Notes: generated from the sequence alone by a model not told the origin. 64,000 nucleotides of DNA from Massilia litorea (GCF_015101885.1 NZ_CP062941.1:3038001-3102000); one strand, 5' to 3'; shown: positions 37,003 through 48,503, counted from the stretch's first letter. Translations and numbers: made by a program.

Positions 37003-37547
37003 CAAGAAAAAAGATTTTGGGTTCGCACGTCAAGCGCCTGTTGTCGGGCGTCTCGGCGCACGGCCGGCGTCACCTGAGCGAAGTCGAGACCGACCTGCTG
37101 CAGACCGAATTGCTGCTCGAGGAAGCAGTCGACAAGCTCACCAGCAGCTTCATGGCGATCCATAGCGCCGTCGGCTCGCGCCAGGAAGCGATCGACCGCC
37201 TGCTCGCGGGCGGCACCCCCACGCCGGAAGACAGCGCCAGGCTGGCGGCGATGTCGGGCGAAATCGGCACCCACGTGAACACGGCGATCACCAGCATGCA
37301 GTTCCAGGACATGACGAGCCAGTTGATCGAGCGTACCCTGAAGCGGGTGACCGGCTTGCGCGAATTCCTCGGCACCCTGGACGAACACGGCGCCGGTATT
37401 CGCGCCGACACGGGCAGCGACGAAATCGTCGAGCGCCTGGGCAAGGTCAGCATGGCGCTGGCGATCCAGTCGCTCGAGCTGCGCAGCGTGCTGCGCAAAT
37501 CGGTCGAACAACAGCATCTCGAAAGCGGCGACATCGAACTGTTCTGA
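36999..37547 (+). CDS. CheZ-like phosphatase or scaffold protein
   Basis: A 182-residue, mostly helical protein. Residues about 98-115 read TSMQFQDMTSQLIERTLKRV. This closely parallels the CheZ active-site helix QDLTGQVI, keeping the Asp and the Gln four residues later that act on phospho-CheY. The N-terminal helices (LLQTELLLEEAVDKLTSSF) suit the long CheZ hairpin. A separate, full CheZ gene lies at 43.9 kb. Because it overlaps motB by four bases and precedes cheY, a role in switching off CheY-P at the motor is plausible. It is not proven, and it lacks the CheZ C-terminal CheY-docking peptide. Confidence 0.6.
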   Translation: MTRKKILGSHVKRLLSGVSAHGRRHLSEVETDLLQTELLLEEAVDKLTSSFMAIHSAVGSRQEAIDRLLAGGTPTPEDSARLAAMSGEIGTHVNTAITSMQFQDMTSQLIERTLKRVTGLREFLGTLDEHGAGIRADTGSDEIVERLGKVSMALAIQSLELRSVLRKSVEQQHLESGDIELF

Positions 37548-37600
37548 CAGTCGCGTCCAACCCACATCCCAGAAATCCAAGAAAAGAGCAGGAGCACAAC

Positions 37601-37966
37601 ATGGCTAAAACAATTCTCGCGGTCGACGATTCGAGCTCGCTGCGCCAGATGGTGGCGTTCAGCCTGAAGGCCGCCGGTTACCAGGTGGTGGAAGCGGTCG
37701 ACGGCCAGGATGGCTTGGACAAGGCGAAAAACCAGGTCGTCGACCTGGTGCTGACCGACCAGAACATGCCGCGCATGGACGGCCTGGCGCTGATCAAGCA
37801 CCTGCGCAGCCTGCCCGAGTACCAGAAGGTGCCGATCCTGATGCTGACCACCGAATCCTCGGACGAAATGAAATCGAAGGGCCGCGCGGCCGGCGCCAAC
37901 GGCTGGCTGGTCAAGCCCTTCGATCCGCAACGCCTGATCGAAGTCGTCAAGAAAGTGATCGGCTGA
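37601..37966 (+). CDS. cheY: chemotaxis response regulator CheY (copy 1)
   Basis: A 121-residue stand-alone receiver: acidic residues VDDSSSLRQM, phosphoacceptor Asp in LVLTDQNMPRMDG (about residue 52), Thr in LMLTTESSD and Lys in LVKPFDPQRL. Strong AGGAG before the ATG. The closest relatives by sequence style are CheY1-type proteins encoded next to cheA. The second CheY (43.5 kb) is more like the motor-binding CheY, so this one may be a phosphate sink. Confidence 0.88.
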   Translation: MAKTILAVDDSSSLRQMVAFSLKAAGYQVVEAVDGQDGLDKAKNQVVDLVLTDQNMPRMDGLALIKHLRSLPEYQKVPILMLTTESSDEMKSKGRAAGANGWLVKPFDPQRLIEVVKKVIG

Positions 37967-38011
37967 GGCGATGAGGCTGCGCCGTAACCCGGGTTCCTGC
38001 AGGATTTCACC

Positions 38012-40153
38012 ATGACGATCGACATCAGCCAGTTTTACCAGGTCTTTTTCGACGAAGCCGAAGAGCTGCTCGCCGAAATGGAACGGCTGCTGCTGGGCGT
38101 CGACGTGGCCGCCCCCGACGCCGAGGACCTGAACGCGATTTTCCGTACCGCGCACTCCGTCAAGGGCGGCGCCTCGACCTTCGGCATCACCGACATGAGC
38201 GAGGTGACCCACGTGCTGGAGTCGCTGCTCGACCGCATCCGCAAGGGCGAGATGGCCTTGACGAGCCAGCACGTGGACGCCTTCCTGGCCGCCAAGGACA
38301 CGCTCAAGAACCAGCTCGACGGCCACCGCAACGGCGCCTACGTCGACCAGGACAATGTCGCCAACGTGCGCATGGTGCTGCACGACCTGTCCGAAGGCCT
38401 GGTGCCGGCGGCGTCCGCACTCGCTTCGTCCCTGGCGCCATCCTTCCTGCTCTCCGAACCGAAAGCGCAGACCGGAGAGGGCGCGCACCGCTACAAGATC
38501 GAGCTGCCGAGCGTCGAACAGCGCGACGTGAACGCCCTGGTCGACGAACTGGGACTGATGGGCCGCGTGTCCGTCACGCCGCTCGACGGCGGGCGCAGCG
38601 CGCTGGTCATCACCACCCACGAGAGCCTGGACGACATCGTCGCCATCTGCTCCTTCGTGCTCGATCCTGAAGACCTGAAGATTTTCGAAGCGCCGCCACT
38701 GACGCCCGAGCAACGCGCGATCGAGGCGGCGGAACGCGCCCGCATCGAGGAGGAGCAGGGCTACGGCTTCTTCGACCCGGCAGACGATGCGCCGGACGCG
38801 CAGGCCGAACTCTCCGACGACGAGCGCGGCTACGGCTTCTTCCAGCCGATCGAACAGATCCGCGCGCTGGCCGGCGTCGATGCCGCACCCGCGAAATCCG
38901 CACAGGTGCAGGACCTCGTCGACGCCATCGAAAAGAAGGCCGCGAAAAAGGACGAGAAGGGCGCCGAGTCGTCCTCGATCCGGGTCTCGGTCGAGAAGGT
39001 CGACCAGTTGATCAACCTGATCGGCGAACTGGTCATCACGCAGGCGATGATCGAGCAGCGTTCGAGCAAGCTCGATCCGATGCTGCACGAGCGCCTGCTG
39101 TCCTCGGTGTCCCAGCTGACGCGCAACACCCGCGAGCTGCAGGAAGCCGTGATGTCGATCCGCATGATGCCGATGGACTTCGTGTTCTCGCGCTTCCCGC
39201 GCATGGTGCGCGACCTGGCAAGTAAACTCGGCAAGAAGGTCGACTTCATCACCCATGGCGCCGCGACCGAACTGGACAAGGGCCTGATCGAGCGCATCGT
39301 CGACCCGCTGACCCACCTGGTACGCAACTCGATCGACCACGGCATCGAAATGCCGGCCGCGCGCGCAGCAGCGGGTAAATCGGAAGCAGGGCGCTTGTTC
39401 CTGTCGGCCGGCCACCAGGGCGGCAACATCGTGATCGAAGTCGCCGACGATGGCGGCGGCCTGAACCGTGAGCGGATCCTGGCCAAGGCGGCGCAGAATG
39501 GTCTCGCCGTGTCCGACAACATGAGCGATTCCGAGGTCTGGCAGCTGATCTTCGCACCGGGCTTCAGTACGGCCGATGTCGTCACCGACGTCTCGGGCCG
39601 CGGCGTCGGCATGGATGTTGTCAAACGTAATATCACTTCGATGGGGGGCTCGGTCGATATCCGCTCCGCCCGTGGTTTCGGCACCACGATTTCCATCTCT
39701 TTACCGCTCACACTCGCCATTTTGGACGGGATGACTATACGTTGCGGTGAGGAAATCTATATCCTTCCATTAGGTTACGTCGTCGAGTCCTTGCAGCCGC
39801 GCCGCGAAGACGTGCGCGAGATCGCCGGCCGCGGCCGGGTGCTGAAGGTACGCGGGGAATACCTGCCCTTGATCGCACTGCATGGCGTGTTCGGCATCGC
39901 TTCGAAGGTGCAGGACCCGAGCGAGGGCATCGTCGTGATCCTGGAGTCCGAGGGCAAGCGCGCGGCGCTCCTGATCGACGACCTGGTCGGCCAGCAGCAC
40001 GTGGTCGTCAAGAACCTGGAAGCGAACTACCGCAAGGTGGCCGGCATTTCTGGGGCCACGATCCTCGGCGACGGCGGCGTGTCGCTGATCCTCGACGTGG
40101 CGGCGCTGGTGCGCTCGTCGCGCCAGCTGGCCGACGAGGCGCTGGCCTCATAG
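38012..40153 (+). CDS. cheA: chemotaxis histidine kinase CheA
   Basis: A 713-residue kinase. The P1 Hpt domain has the phospho-His in IFRTAHSVKGGASTFGI (about residue 46). A P2-like domain spans about 160-235. The linker carries two copies of a GYGFF(D/Q)P motif (about residues 250 and 272). P3 dimerisation helices, a P4 ATPase with LVRNSIDHGIE and GRGVGMDVV, and a C-terminal P5 CheW-like domain follow. It autophosphorylates in the receptor array and passes phosphate to CheY and CheB. ATG at 38012 with AGGA upstream; it starts 45 nt after cheY. Confidence 0.95.
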   Translation: MTIDISQFYQVFFDEAEELLAEMERLLLGVDVAAPDAEDLNAIFRTAHSVKGGASTFGITDMSEVTHVLESLLDRIRKGEMALTSQHVDAFLAAKDTLKNQLDGHRNGAYVDQDNVANVRMVLHDLSEGLVPAASALASSLAPSFLLSEPKAQTGEGAHRYKIELPSVEQRDVNALVDELGLMGRVSVTPLDGGRSALVITTHESLDDIVAICSFVLDPEDLKIFEAPPLTPEQRAIEAAERARIEEEQGYGFFDPADDAPDAQAELSDDERGYGFFQPIEQIRALAGVDAAPAKSAQVQDLVDAIEKKAAKKDEKGAESSSIRVSVEKVDQLINLIGELVITQAMIEQRSSKLDPMLHERLLSSVSQLTRNTRELQEAVMSIRMMPMDFVFSRFPRMVRDLASKLGKKVDFITHGAATELDKGLIERIVDPLTHLVRNSIDHGIEMPAARAAAGKSEAGRLFLSAGHQGGNIVIEVADDGGGLNRERILAKAAQNGLAVSDNMSDSEVWQLIFAPGFSTADVVTDVSGRGVGMDVVKRNITSMGGSVDIRSARGFGTTISISLPLTLAILDGMTIRCGEEIYILPLGYVVESLQPRREDVREIAGRGRVLKVRGEYLPLIALHGVFGIASKVQDPSEGIVVILESEGKRAALLIDDLVGQQHVVVKNLEANYRKVAGISGATILGDGGVSLILDVAALVRSSRQLADEALAS

Positions 40154-40200
40154 TTGCAAAATGCATTGAATCAATAAGCTGAAACCACTAAGGAAAAACC

Positions 40201-40695
40201 ATGTCCATCACCCAAATCACTGCCCAGGGCAACGACGGCGCCGGCAACGAATACCTGGCGTTCACGCTGGGCTCGGAGGAATACGGGATCGACATCCTGA
40301 AGGTGCAGGAAATCCGCGGCTACGAAGCCGTGACCCGCATCGCCAACGCACCGGAATTCATCAAGGGCGTGATCAACCTGCGCGGCATCATCATCCCCGT
40401 CGTCGACATGCGCATCAAGTTCAATCTCGGCACCCCGACCTATGACCAGTTCACGGTCGTGATCATCCTGAACATCGCCGGCCGCGTGATGGGCATGGTG
40501 GTCGACAGCGTCTCGGACGTGACCACGCTCACCCCGGACCAGGTCAAGCCGGCCCCGGACATGGGCAGCGCCTTCAGCACCGATTACCTGATCGGCCTGG
40601 GCACGGTCGACGAGCGCATGCTGATCCTGGTCGACATCGACCGCCTGATGTCATCAAGCGAAATGGGCTTGATCGACCAGAAACTGGCAGCGTAA
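40201..40695 (+). CDS. cheW: chemotaxis coupling protein CheW
   Basis: A 164-residue CheW: EYLAFTLGSEEYGIDILKVQ, NAPEFIKGVINLRGIIIPVV and VMGMVVDSVSDV with the receptor/CheA-binding surfaces intact. It is much closer to canonical CheW than the copy at 9.6 kb. It lies between cheA and cheR in the main operon. Confidence 0.95.
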   Translation: MSITQITAQGNDGAGNEYLAFTLGSEEYGIDILKVQEIRGYEAVTRIANAPEFIKGVINLRGIIIPVVDMRIKFNLGTPTYDQFTVVIILNIAGRVMGMVVDSVSDVTTLTPDQVKPAPDMGSAFSTDYLIGLGTVDERMLILVDIDRLMSSSEMGLIDQKLAA

Positions 40696-40721
40696 GACGC
40701 CCGGCACCGAGCAGAACAACC

Positions 40722-40737
40722 GCCGGCTCCGGCCGGC
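40722..40737 (+). repeat. small hairpin in the cheW-cheR gap
   Basis: GCCGGC, tetraloop TCCG, GCCGGC: a stable 6-bp stem without a T-run, 26 bases after the cheW stop. It may stabilise or process the che transcript. Confidence 0.4.
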
Positions 40738-40758
40738 AGAACACACAGGTAAGGCAAA

Positions 40759-41613
40759 GTGCCGTTACACACCTCCGACACGGTCAAGGAATTTGACTTC
40801 ACACGCGCCGACTTCGAGCGCGTGCGCGCCCTGATCTACCGCCGCGCCGGCATCTCGCTGGCCGACAGCAAGCAGGAAATGGTCTACAGCCGCCTGGCGC
40901 GGCGCCTGCGCGCGACCGGCATCCACTCCTTCGGTAAATACCTCGACGACCTGGAAGGGGGGCGCCTGGGCGAAGAGTGGGAGTCGTTCACCAACGCGCT
41001 GACGACCAACCTGACCTCGTTCTTCCGCGAAGCCCATCACTTTCCGCTGCTGGCCGACCACGTCAACGGGCTGCGCGGGCGCGAATCCGGCCCCCTGACG
41101 ATCTGGTGCTCGGCCAGTTCGACCGGCGAAGAACCGTATTCGATCGCGATGACCCTGTGCGAAGCCTTCAATACGCTCACGCCGCCGGTCCAGATCGTCG
41201 CCACCGACATCGACACCAATGTGCTGGCCACGGCCAGCGAAGGCGTGTACGGCATGGACCGGGTGGAGAAGATGGCGCCGGAACGCCTGAAGCGCTTTTT
41301 CCTGAAAGGCAAAGGGCGGCACGAAGGCATGGCGCGCGTGCGCCCGGAACTGCGCCAGCTGGTCACCTTCCGCCCCCTGAACTTGCTGGCCGACAGCTGG
41401 CCCCTGAACGGGCAGTTCGATGCGATCTTCTGCCGCAACGTGATGATCTATTTTGACAAGGAAACGCAGCGCAAGATCCTGGCGCGCTTCGTGCCTTTGA
41501 TGAAGCCGCACGCGCTGCTGTTTGCCGGCCACTCCGAGAATTTTCTCTATGTTTCCGACTCGCTGCGTCTGCGCGGCAAGACTGTCTACGAACTCAATGA
41601 GCGCCGCGCCTGA
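40759..41613 (+). CDS. cheR: chemoreceptor methyltransferase CheR
   Basis: A 284-residue SAM-dependent methyltransferase. The N-terminal helical domain (FERVRALIYRRAGISLADSK) is followed by the catalytic domain with LTIWCSASSTGEEPYSIAMT as SAM-binding motif and FDAIFCRNVMIYFD. It methylates glutamates on chemoreceptors for adaptation. The start is a GTG with AAGG upstream. Confidence 0.95.
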   Translation: MPLHTSDTVKEFDFTRADFERVRALIYRRAGISLADSKQEMVYSRLARRLRATGIHSFGKYLDDLEGGRLGEEWESFTNALTTNLTSFFREAHHFPLLADHVNGLRGRESGPLTIWCSASSTGEEPYSIAMTLCEAFNTLTPPVQIVATDIDTNVLATASEGVYGMDRVEKMAPERLKRFFLKGKGRHEGMARVRPELRQLVTFRPLNLLADSWPLNGQFDAIFCRNVMIYFDKETQRKILARFVPLMKPHALLFAGHSENFLYVSDSLRLRGKTVYELNERRA

Positions 41614-41633
41614 GCGGGACCAGCGGAAACACC

Positions 41634-42236
41634 ATGCATTCGAATAACCAGTTCGCCACCAACGTCTATTACGACCGCACCTTCGATTGCGACGCGGCGA
41701 AGATCCTGCCGGGCGAGTATTACTACACCGGCAAGAACATGCTGATCGTGACCGTGCTCGGTTCCTGCGTCTCGGCCTGCATCCGCGACCGCATCACGGG
41801 CCTGGGCGGCATGAACCACTTCATGCTGCCCGACGGCGGCGGCGATGCCGGCAGCCCGGTCTCGGCCTCGATGCGCTACGGCACCTTCGCGATGGAAGTG
41901 CTGATCAACGACCTGCTGAAGGCCGGCGCGCGGCGCGAGAACCTGGAAGCCAAGGTCTTCGGCGGCGGCGCCGTGCTGCGCGGCTTTACCGCCATGAACG
42001 TGGGCGAACGCAATGCCGCCTTCGTGATGCAGTTCCTGAAAACGGAACGCATCCCGGTGCTGGCCGAAGACCTGAACGACATCCACCCGCGCAAGGTGTA
42101 TTTCTTCCCCAGGACAGGGAAGGTATTGGTCAAGAAACTCATGCAAACCCAGAACGATACGGTCGCCAGGCGCGAACTCGACTACGCCAAGCGCCTCAAG
42201 GTGGAGCCCGTCGGCGGCGAAATCGACCTGTTCTGA
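41634..42236 (+). CDS. cheD: chemoreceptor glutamine deamidase CheD
   Basis: A 200-residue protein. The catalytic Cys is in [13 protein letters not shown] and the His in [10 protein letters not shown], with the substrate-side Thr region in [22 protein letters not shown] is also typical. It deamidates receptor glutamines, which CheR then methylates. It sits between cheR and cheB, 20 nt after cheR. Confidence 0.94.
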   Translation: MHSNNQFATNVYYDRTFDCDAAKILPGEYYYTGKNMLIVTVLGSCVSACIRDRITGLGGMNHFMLPDGGGDAGSPVSASMRYGTFAMEVLINDLLKAGARRENLEAKVFGGGAVLRGFTAMNVGERNAAFVMQFLKTERIPVLAEDLNDIHPRKVYFFPRTGKVLVKKLMQTQNDTVARRELDYAKRLKVEPVGGEIDLF

Positions 42237-42265
42237 TCTTGCCCCGACCTGCGAAGGAAACAACA

Positions 42266-43327
42266 ATGAAAACCAAGGTCCTCATCGTCGACGACTCGGC
42301 CCTGATCCGCAGTGTCATGAGCGAGATCGTCAACTCGCAAGCCGACATGGAAGTCGTGGCCACCGCGCCCGATCCGCTCGTCGCGCGCGAACTGATCAAG
42401 AAACACAATCCGGACGTGCTCACGCTCGACGTCGAGATGCCGAAGATGGACGGCCTCGACTTCCTCGAAAAGCTGATGCGCCTGCGCCCGATGCCGGTGC
42501 TGATGGTGTCCTCGCTGACCGAACGCGGCTCGGAGATCACGATGCGCGCGCTGGAACTCGGCGCGGTCGACTTCGTCACCAAGCCGAAGATCTCGATCGG
42601 CAGCGGCATGCGCGAGTACACCGAACTGATCACCGATAAAATCCGCGCCGCGGCGCGCGCCCGCGTCAAGCGCACGGTGGCCAGCCCGGTTGCCACCACG
42701 GCGCTGCCGCAGCTGCGCAGCCCGCTGACCTCGTCGGAAAAGCTGATCATCATCGGCGCCTCGACCGGCGGCACGGAAGCGATCCGCGAATTCCTGATGC
42801 AGATGCCGTCGGACTGCCCCGGCATCCTGATCGCCCAGCACATGCCGGAAGGGTTCACGACCTCGTTCGCGCGCCGTCTCGATTCGCTGTGCAAGATCAC
42901 CGTGTGCGAGGCCGCCGGCAACGAACGCGTGCTGCCCGGCCACGCCTATATTGCGCCGGGGCATTCGCACCTGCTTCTCGCGCGCTCGGGCGCCAACTAC
43001 ATGACCAGGATCGAGCAGACCGATCCGGTGAATCGCCACCGGCCGTCGGTGGACGTGCTGTTCCGCTCGGCTGCATCGGCCGCCGGTAAAAATGCGGTGG
43101 GCGTGATCCTGACGGGCATGGGCAAGGACGGTGCTGCTGGTATGCTGGAGATGAAAAACGCCGGCGCCCAGAATTTCGCCCAGGACGAAGCCTCGTGCGT
43201 CGTCTTCGGCATGCCGCGCGAGGCGATTGCGATCGGCGCCGCCCACGAAGTGGCGCCGCTGACGGCCTTGCCCGGACTGGTGCTCGGCCACCTGGCGGCG
43301 CACGGCGGAAGAGCGTTGCGCGTTTGA
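42266..43327 (+). CDS. cheB: chemotaxis methylesterase/response regulator CheB
   Basis: A 353-residue protein. The receiver has [17 protein letters not shown] and phospho-Asp in [12 protein letters not shown], joined by a linker to the methylesterase with catalytic Ser in [12 protein letters not shown], His in AQHMPEGFT and Asp in MGKDGAAGM. It removes methyl groups from receptors. ATG at 42266. Confidence 0.95.
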   Translation: MKTKVLIVDDSALIRSVMSEIVNSQADMEVVATAPDPLVARELIKKHNPDVLTLDVEMPKMDGLDFLEKLMRLRPMPVLMVSSLTERGSEITMRALELGAVDFVTKPKISIGSGMREYTELITDKIRAAARARVKRTVASPVATTALPQLRSPLTSSEKLIIIGASTGGTEAIREFLMQMPSDCPGILIAQHMPEGFTTSFARRLDSLCKITVCEAAGNERVLPGHAYIAPGHSHLLLARSGANYMTRIEQTDPVNRHRPSVDVLFRSAASAAGKNAVGVILTGMGKDGAAGMLEMKNAGAQNFAQDEASCVVFGMPREAIAIGAAHEVAPLTALPGLVLGHLAAHGGRALRV

Positions 43328-43462
43328 TCCGGATCGCGCCGAATCGCAGCTTTTCCTCTCGGTTTTATCGCCGTACGGCAACAAAAATGCTATTCTTGAG
43401 CCTTGCTTGTTGCAGCGACTCAAGCCACACTAACCTCAGTAAAAGAAACAACGGAGTAATTC

Positions 43463-43855
43463 ATGGCTGATCCAAAGATGCGTTTCCTGGTGGTTGACGA
43501 TTTCTCGACGATGCGCCGCATCGTCCGGAACTTGTTGAAGGAACTGGGCTACGCCAACGTCGACGAAGCGGAAGACGGCGTCATGGCGCTGGCCAAGCTG
43601 CGCAGCGAACAATTCGACTTCGTGGTGTCCGACTGGAACATGCCCAACATGGACGGTCTGACCATGCTGCAAAACATCCGTGCCGATCCCGCCCTGGCCA
43701 AGCTGCCGGTGCTGATGGTGACCGCGGAAGCGAAGAAAGAAAACATCATCGCGGCGGCCCAGGCCGGCGCAAGCGGCTATGTGGTGAAGCCATTCACCGC
43801 CGCCACGCTCGACGAGAAACTGAACAAGATCTTCGAGAAAATGGAAAAGGCCTGA
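43463..43855 (+). CDS. cheY: chemotaxis response regulator CheY (copy 2)
   Basis: A 130-residue receiver very like enterobacterial Che[21 protein letters not shown], phospho-Asp in [13 protein letters not shown] (about residue 58), [12 protein letters not shown] and YVVKPFT. This is the probable motor-binding CheY; it is directly followed by cheZ. The 135-nt gap upstream after cheB suggests its own promoter, although I see no FliA box there. Confidence 0.95.
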   Translation: MADPKMRFLVVDDFSTMRRIVRNLLKELGYANVDEAEDGVMALAKLRSEQFDFVVSDWNMPNMDGLTMLQNIRADPALAKLPVLMVTAEAKKENIIAAAQAGASGYVVKPFTAATLDEKLNKIFEKMEKA

Positions 43856-43857
43856 TC

Positions 43858-44505
43858 ATGCTCGAGCCGATCGCCGGAGTTGCATTGGATGGTGTTGCAA
43901 ACGATGAAGTCCTGATCCGGGTCGGCCACATGACGCGCGCGCTGCACGACAGCCTGCGCGGCCTCGGCCTGGACAAGCTGGTCGAAAAAGCGGCAAGCGA
44001 TATCCCGGATGCCCGCGACCGGCTCGATTATGTTGCCCGCCTGTCGGAGCAAGCCGCCAAGCGCGTGCTCGACGCTACCGATGCGGCTGGTCCCCTGCAG
44101 GACGCGGTGGAAAGCCGTAGCGCCGAGTTGCGCAGCGCCTGGCAGGCCTTGCTCGACAAGGGCAGTGCCGGCGAAACGGACTGGCGCGCGCTGGCCGAGC
44201 GCAGCATCGCGGTCATGGCCGAGAACGAACGTGCCGCGACCGCCACCCGTGCCGAGCTGATGAACATCATGCTGGCGCAGGACTTCCAGGACCTGACCGG
44301 CCAGGTGATCGGCAAGATCACCTCGATCGCCCAGGACCTGGAGAAGCAGCTGGTGCAGGTGCTCGTCGATTTCGCCCCGAGCGAGATCAGGCGCGAACTC
44401 GACAACGGCCTGCTGAATGGCCCGCAGATCAAGCCCGAGGGCAACGTCGAGGTGGTCGCGAACCAGGGCCAGGTCGACGACCTGCTCGACAGCCTGGGCT
44501 TCTAA
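43858..44505 (+). CDS. cheZ: CheY-P phosphatase CheZ
   Basis: A 215-residue helical protein. The active-site segment AQDFQDLTGQVIGKI carries the catalytic Asp and Gln, and the C-terminal NQGQVDDLLDSLGF is the conserved CheY-docking peptide. It starts two bases after the cheY stop, so the pair is coupled. Confidence 0.95.
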   Translation: MLEPIAGVALDGVANDEVLIRVGHMTRALHDSLRGLGLDKLVEKAASDIPDARDRLDYVARLSEQAAKRVLDATDAAGPLQDAVESRSAELRSAWQALLDKGSAGETDWRALAERSIAVMAENERAATATRAELMNIMLAQDFQDLTGQVIGKITSIAQDLEKQLVQVLVDFAPSEIRRELDNGLLNGPQIKPEGNVEVVANQGQVDDLLDSLGF

Positions 44506-44571
44506 GTTTCACCCGGCGTCGCTGGCGGCCCAGGCCGCCATTGTTCGCCTTTGTTCGGCCGCGGTCACTTC

Positions 44572-45777
44572 ATGCATCACACCAACTATATTGTTCGCGA
44601 ACCGCTGCTCGATCCCGCGCAGCGCGTCATCGGCTACGAATTACTGTGGCAGCAGGGCGGCCAGGCAGTGCAGGATGCCGAGCTCGAGCAGCTGGTCGCT
44701 TTCGTGGCCGAACACGTGAACGACGATGAGCACGGCTGGCTGCTGCGCGACAAGCAGCTCTTCCTCGACGCCGTCCCGGCCATGCTGTCCACCGACGCGT
44801 TATTCTCGCTGCCGCCCGAGCGCACCGTGCTGAGCCTGCAGGCGCGCTACCTGATGGATCCGAGCACCCGCGCCGCCGTGCAGGGATTGCGCGCCGGCGG
44901 CGTCGGCATCTCGATCCGCGGCCTCGACGTCAAGCACCTGACCCCGGCGCTCGCGCCTTACGCCTCGCACGTCGAGATGCGCTTCTCGGGCATCGACGTC
45001 GCCGCCCAGGCGCGCAGCTATGCGGCTGCAAAACAAGCGGCGCTGCGCATGGTCGGCCGTCCGGTCACCAACTGGATCGACTACGACGCCTGTGCCGCGC
45101 TCGGTCTGGACGCCTTCGTCGGCAAGCTGCACCTGACCCCGCGTCCCGGCAACCCGGTGAAGGGCCTGAATCCCACCCAGACCATCATCCTGCAGCTGAT
45201 GCAGATGGTGCAGAACAACGACGACATCCCCAAGCTGGAAAGCGTGCTGAAACGCGACCCGGCGCTGACCTATAAACTGCTGCGCAACATCAATTCGGCC
45301 GGCTTCGGGGCAGGGCGGGAGGTGCAGTCGATCCGCCAGGCGATCAGCCTGATGGGCTACGCGCCCCTGTATCGCTGGCTGACCCTGCTGCTGGCCAGCG
45401 CCAGCGCGAGCGGCTACTCGCCGGTGCTGATGGAAACGGCCGTCGTGCGCGGCCGCCTCACCGAACTGCTGGGCCTGCATGCGCTGCCGAAGGGCGAGGG
45501 CGAGAACTTGTTCGTCGCCGGCATGTTCTCGCTGCTCGACCGCCTGCTCGGGCTGCCGATGAAGGAAGTGCTGGAGACCATCCCGCTGCCGCCGGAAGTG
45601 GTGCGCGCGCTGATGTCGCGCGAAGGCATGTACGGGCCGTACCTGGCGCTGGCGGAAGCCTGCGAGCTGAGCTCGAACCTGGTCGGTGCGCTGGCGGGGT
45701 CGCTCGATATCAGCCCGCTGGAGGTGAACAAGGCGCACCTGTCGGCGCTCGCGTGGGCGCAGGCGGTGACGCAGTAA
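44572..45777 (+). CDS. EAL-HDOD signalling protein
   Basis: A 401-residue protein from the ATG at 44572 (MHHTNYIVREPLLDPAQRVI); a TTG seven codons earlier is possible. The N-terminal domain resembles EAL but is degenerate: YELLWQ replaces EALLR, and the usual DDFG is gone. It is probably a c-di-GMP effector or inert scaffold and not an enzyme. The C-terminal HDOD domain (LESVLKRDPALTYKLLRNIN, then SLMGYAPLYRWL) is related to HD phosphohydrolases but lacks the metal ligands. EAL-HDOD proteins such as CdgJ influence motility in other bacteria. It lies 66 nt after cheZ. Confidence 0.85.
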   Translation: MHHTNYIVREPLLDPAQRVIGYELLWQQGGQAVQDAELEQLVAFVAEHVNDDEHGWLLRDKQLFLDAVPAMLSTDALFSLPPERTVLSLQARYLMDPSTRAAVQGLRAGGVGISIRGLDVKHLTPALAPYASHVEMRFSGIDVAAQARSYAAAKQAALRMVGRPVTNWIDYDACAALGLDAFVGKLHLTPRPGNPVKGLNPTQTIILQLMQMVQNNDDIPKLESVLKRDPALTYKLLRNINSAGFGAGREVQSIRQAISLMGYAPLYRWLTLLLASASASGYSPVLMETAVVRGRLTELLGLHALPKGEGENLFVAGMFSLLDRLLGLPMKEVLETIPLPPEVVRALMSREGMYGPYLALAEACELSSNLVGALAGSLDISPLEVNKAHLSALAWAQAVTQ

Positions 45778-45784
45778 CTGCGAA

Positions 45785-45799
45785 CGCGTGGGCATGCCG
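45785..45799. repeat. partial REP-like fragment
   Basis: CGCGTGGGCATGCC is shared with REP copy D near 28.7 kb, but here the hairpin is incomplete. It lies between the convergent EAL-HDOD and YcgR-like genes. Confidence 0.35.
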
Positions 45800-45818
45800 A
45801 GCCGCCGCGCGAAGCCGC

Positions 45819-46595
45819 CTACGCCGCCGAGCGTCCCCGGTTCGAGGTCACCAACCGCTGCAGCGTCTGCTGCATCTGCATCTCGATATTGCTGATGCTG
45901 CACCCGACCTGCACCTGTTCGCCCAGCAGGAAACTGCGGAAAGGCCGCAGCAGCCGGATCTCGAGGTCGGCCACGATCGCCAGCGCCGGTCCCAGCTGCA
46001 GGCGCACGCTCTTCAGCTTCCTTCCCAGATACAGTTCCGCCGCCTGGTCCGGGGTGGCGCGCAAGCCGACGCCGCCGACGGAATAGTCGCACAAGGGCAG
46101 CTCGAACTGCTTGTTCATGAGGGTGAAGGTCGCGGCATAGCTGCCGTTGACCGGGGTCTCCAGACGCGGCGCGGCGCGCCGGTTCAGGACCAGGCACATT
46201 TCCGGAAACACGGCCGGCACCAGGTTCGATGCGCCAGGCGTCGGGATCCAGTCGCCTTCGAGCTCGAACTGGAGCTTGGCGTTGCCGCCCAGTGCCGCGA
46301 CGAAGGTGGCGCGGCCCGCAGGCAGCGGCAGGCCGCCGGCGATGTCGAGCGTGAAATGCGGCTCTTCCGGGTGCACGAATTCGATCCGCGCCAGCATCGG
46401 CTCGCCCAGGGTGCCCGGATAAATCGTCAGCGCTTCGCCGGACTCGGCCAGGCTGGTAAAGGTTTCCCCGATGTCGAAGGGATCGCGCATCTCGTGCGGC
46501 GACGCGGTCGCAGCGATGCGGTCAAGGACGTCGCTGGGACGGGGCGAACCCTTGCGGGGCGGACGGGGTGCGTTTTCGGTCAGAACTTCGGTCAC
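45819..46595 (-). CDS. YcgR-like PilZ-domain flagellar brake protein
   Basis: A 258-residue protein from the GTG at 46595, preferred for an AAGGAA site seven bases upstream (an in-frame TTG lies 16 codons earlier). The N-terminal half is a YcgR-type domain. The C-terminal PilZ domain has the c-di-GMP-binding pair: RRAAPR (RxxxR type) and DYSVGGVG ((D/N)xSxxG). On binding c-di-GMP it should act on the motor to slow flagellar rotation. Placement at the end of the motility block, convergent to the EAL-HDOD gene, fits. Confidence 0.82.
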   Translation of the reverse strand: MTEVLTENAPRPPRKGSPRPSDVLDRIAATASPHEMRDPFDIGETFTSLAESGEALTIYPGTLGEPMLARIEFVHPEEPHFTLDIAGGLPLPAGRATFVAALGGNAKLQFELEGDWIPTPGASNLVPAVFPEMCLVLNRRAAPRLETPVNGSYAATFTLMNKQFELPLCDYSVGGVGLRATPDQAAELYLGRKLKSVRLQLGPALAIVADLEIRLLRPFRSFLLGEQVQVGCSISNIEMQMQQTLQRLVTSNRGRSAA

Positions 46596-46738
46596 GGCGG
46601 CATTCCTTGCGGCGAAAAATCTGCCCGGCAGAGCGCCGGGCAAGTGCCAGTATAAACGGTCGTGCCGCGTGTTGCAAAAAGTTAATACTTGTTTGCAGAA
46701 TGTCAGCGCCGCCGTTGCGCCGCCGCCTCAGGCGGGAC

Positions 46739-48491
<1,753 letters not shown>

Positions 48492-48503
48492 GCCTGTTGG
48501 TCT

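Noticed and set aside
44572..45777. Calling the EAL-HDOD protein an active c-di-GMP phosphodiesterase
   Set aside because: The EAL motif is YELLWQ and the DDFG metal motif is missing, so catalysis is unlikely.
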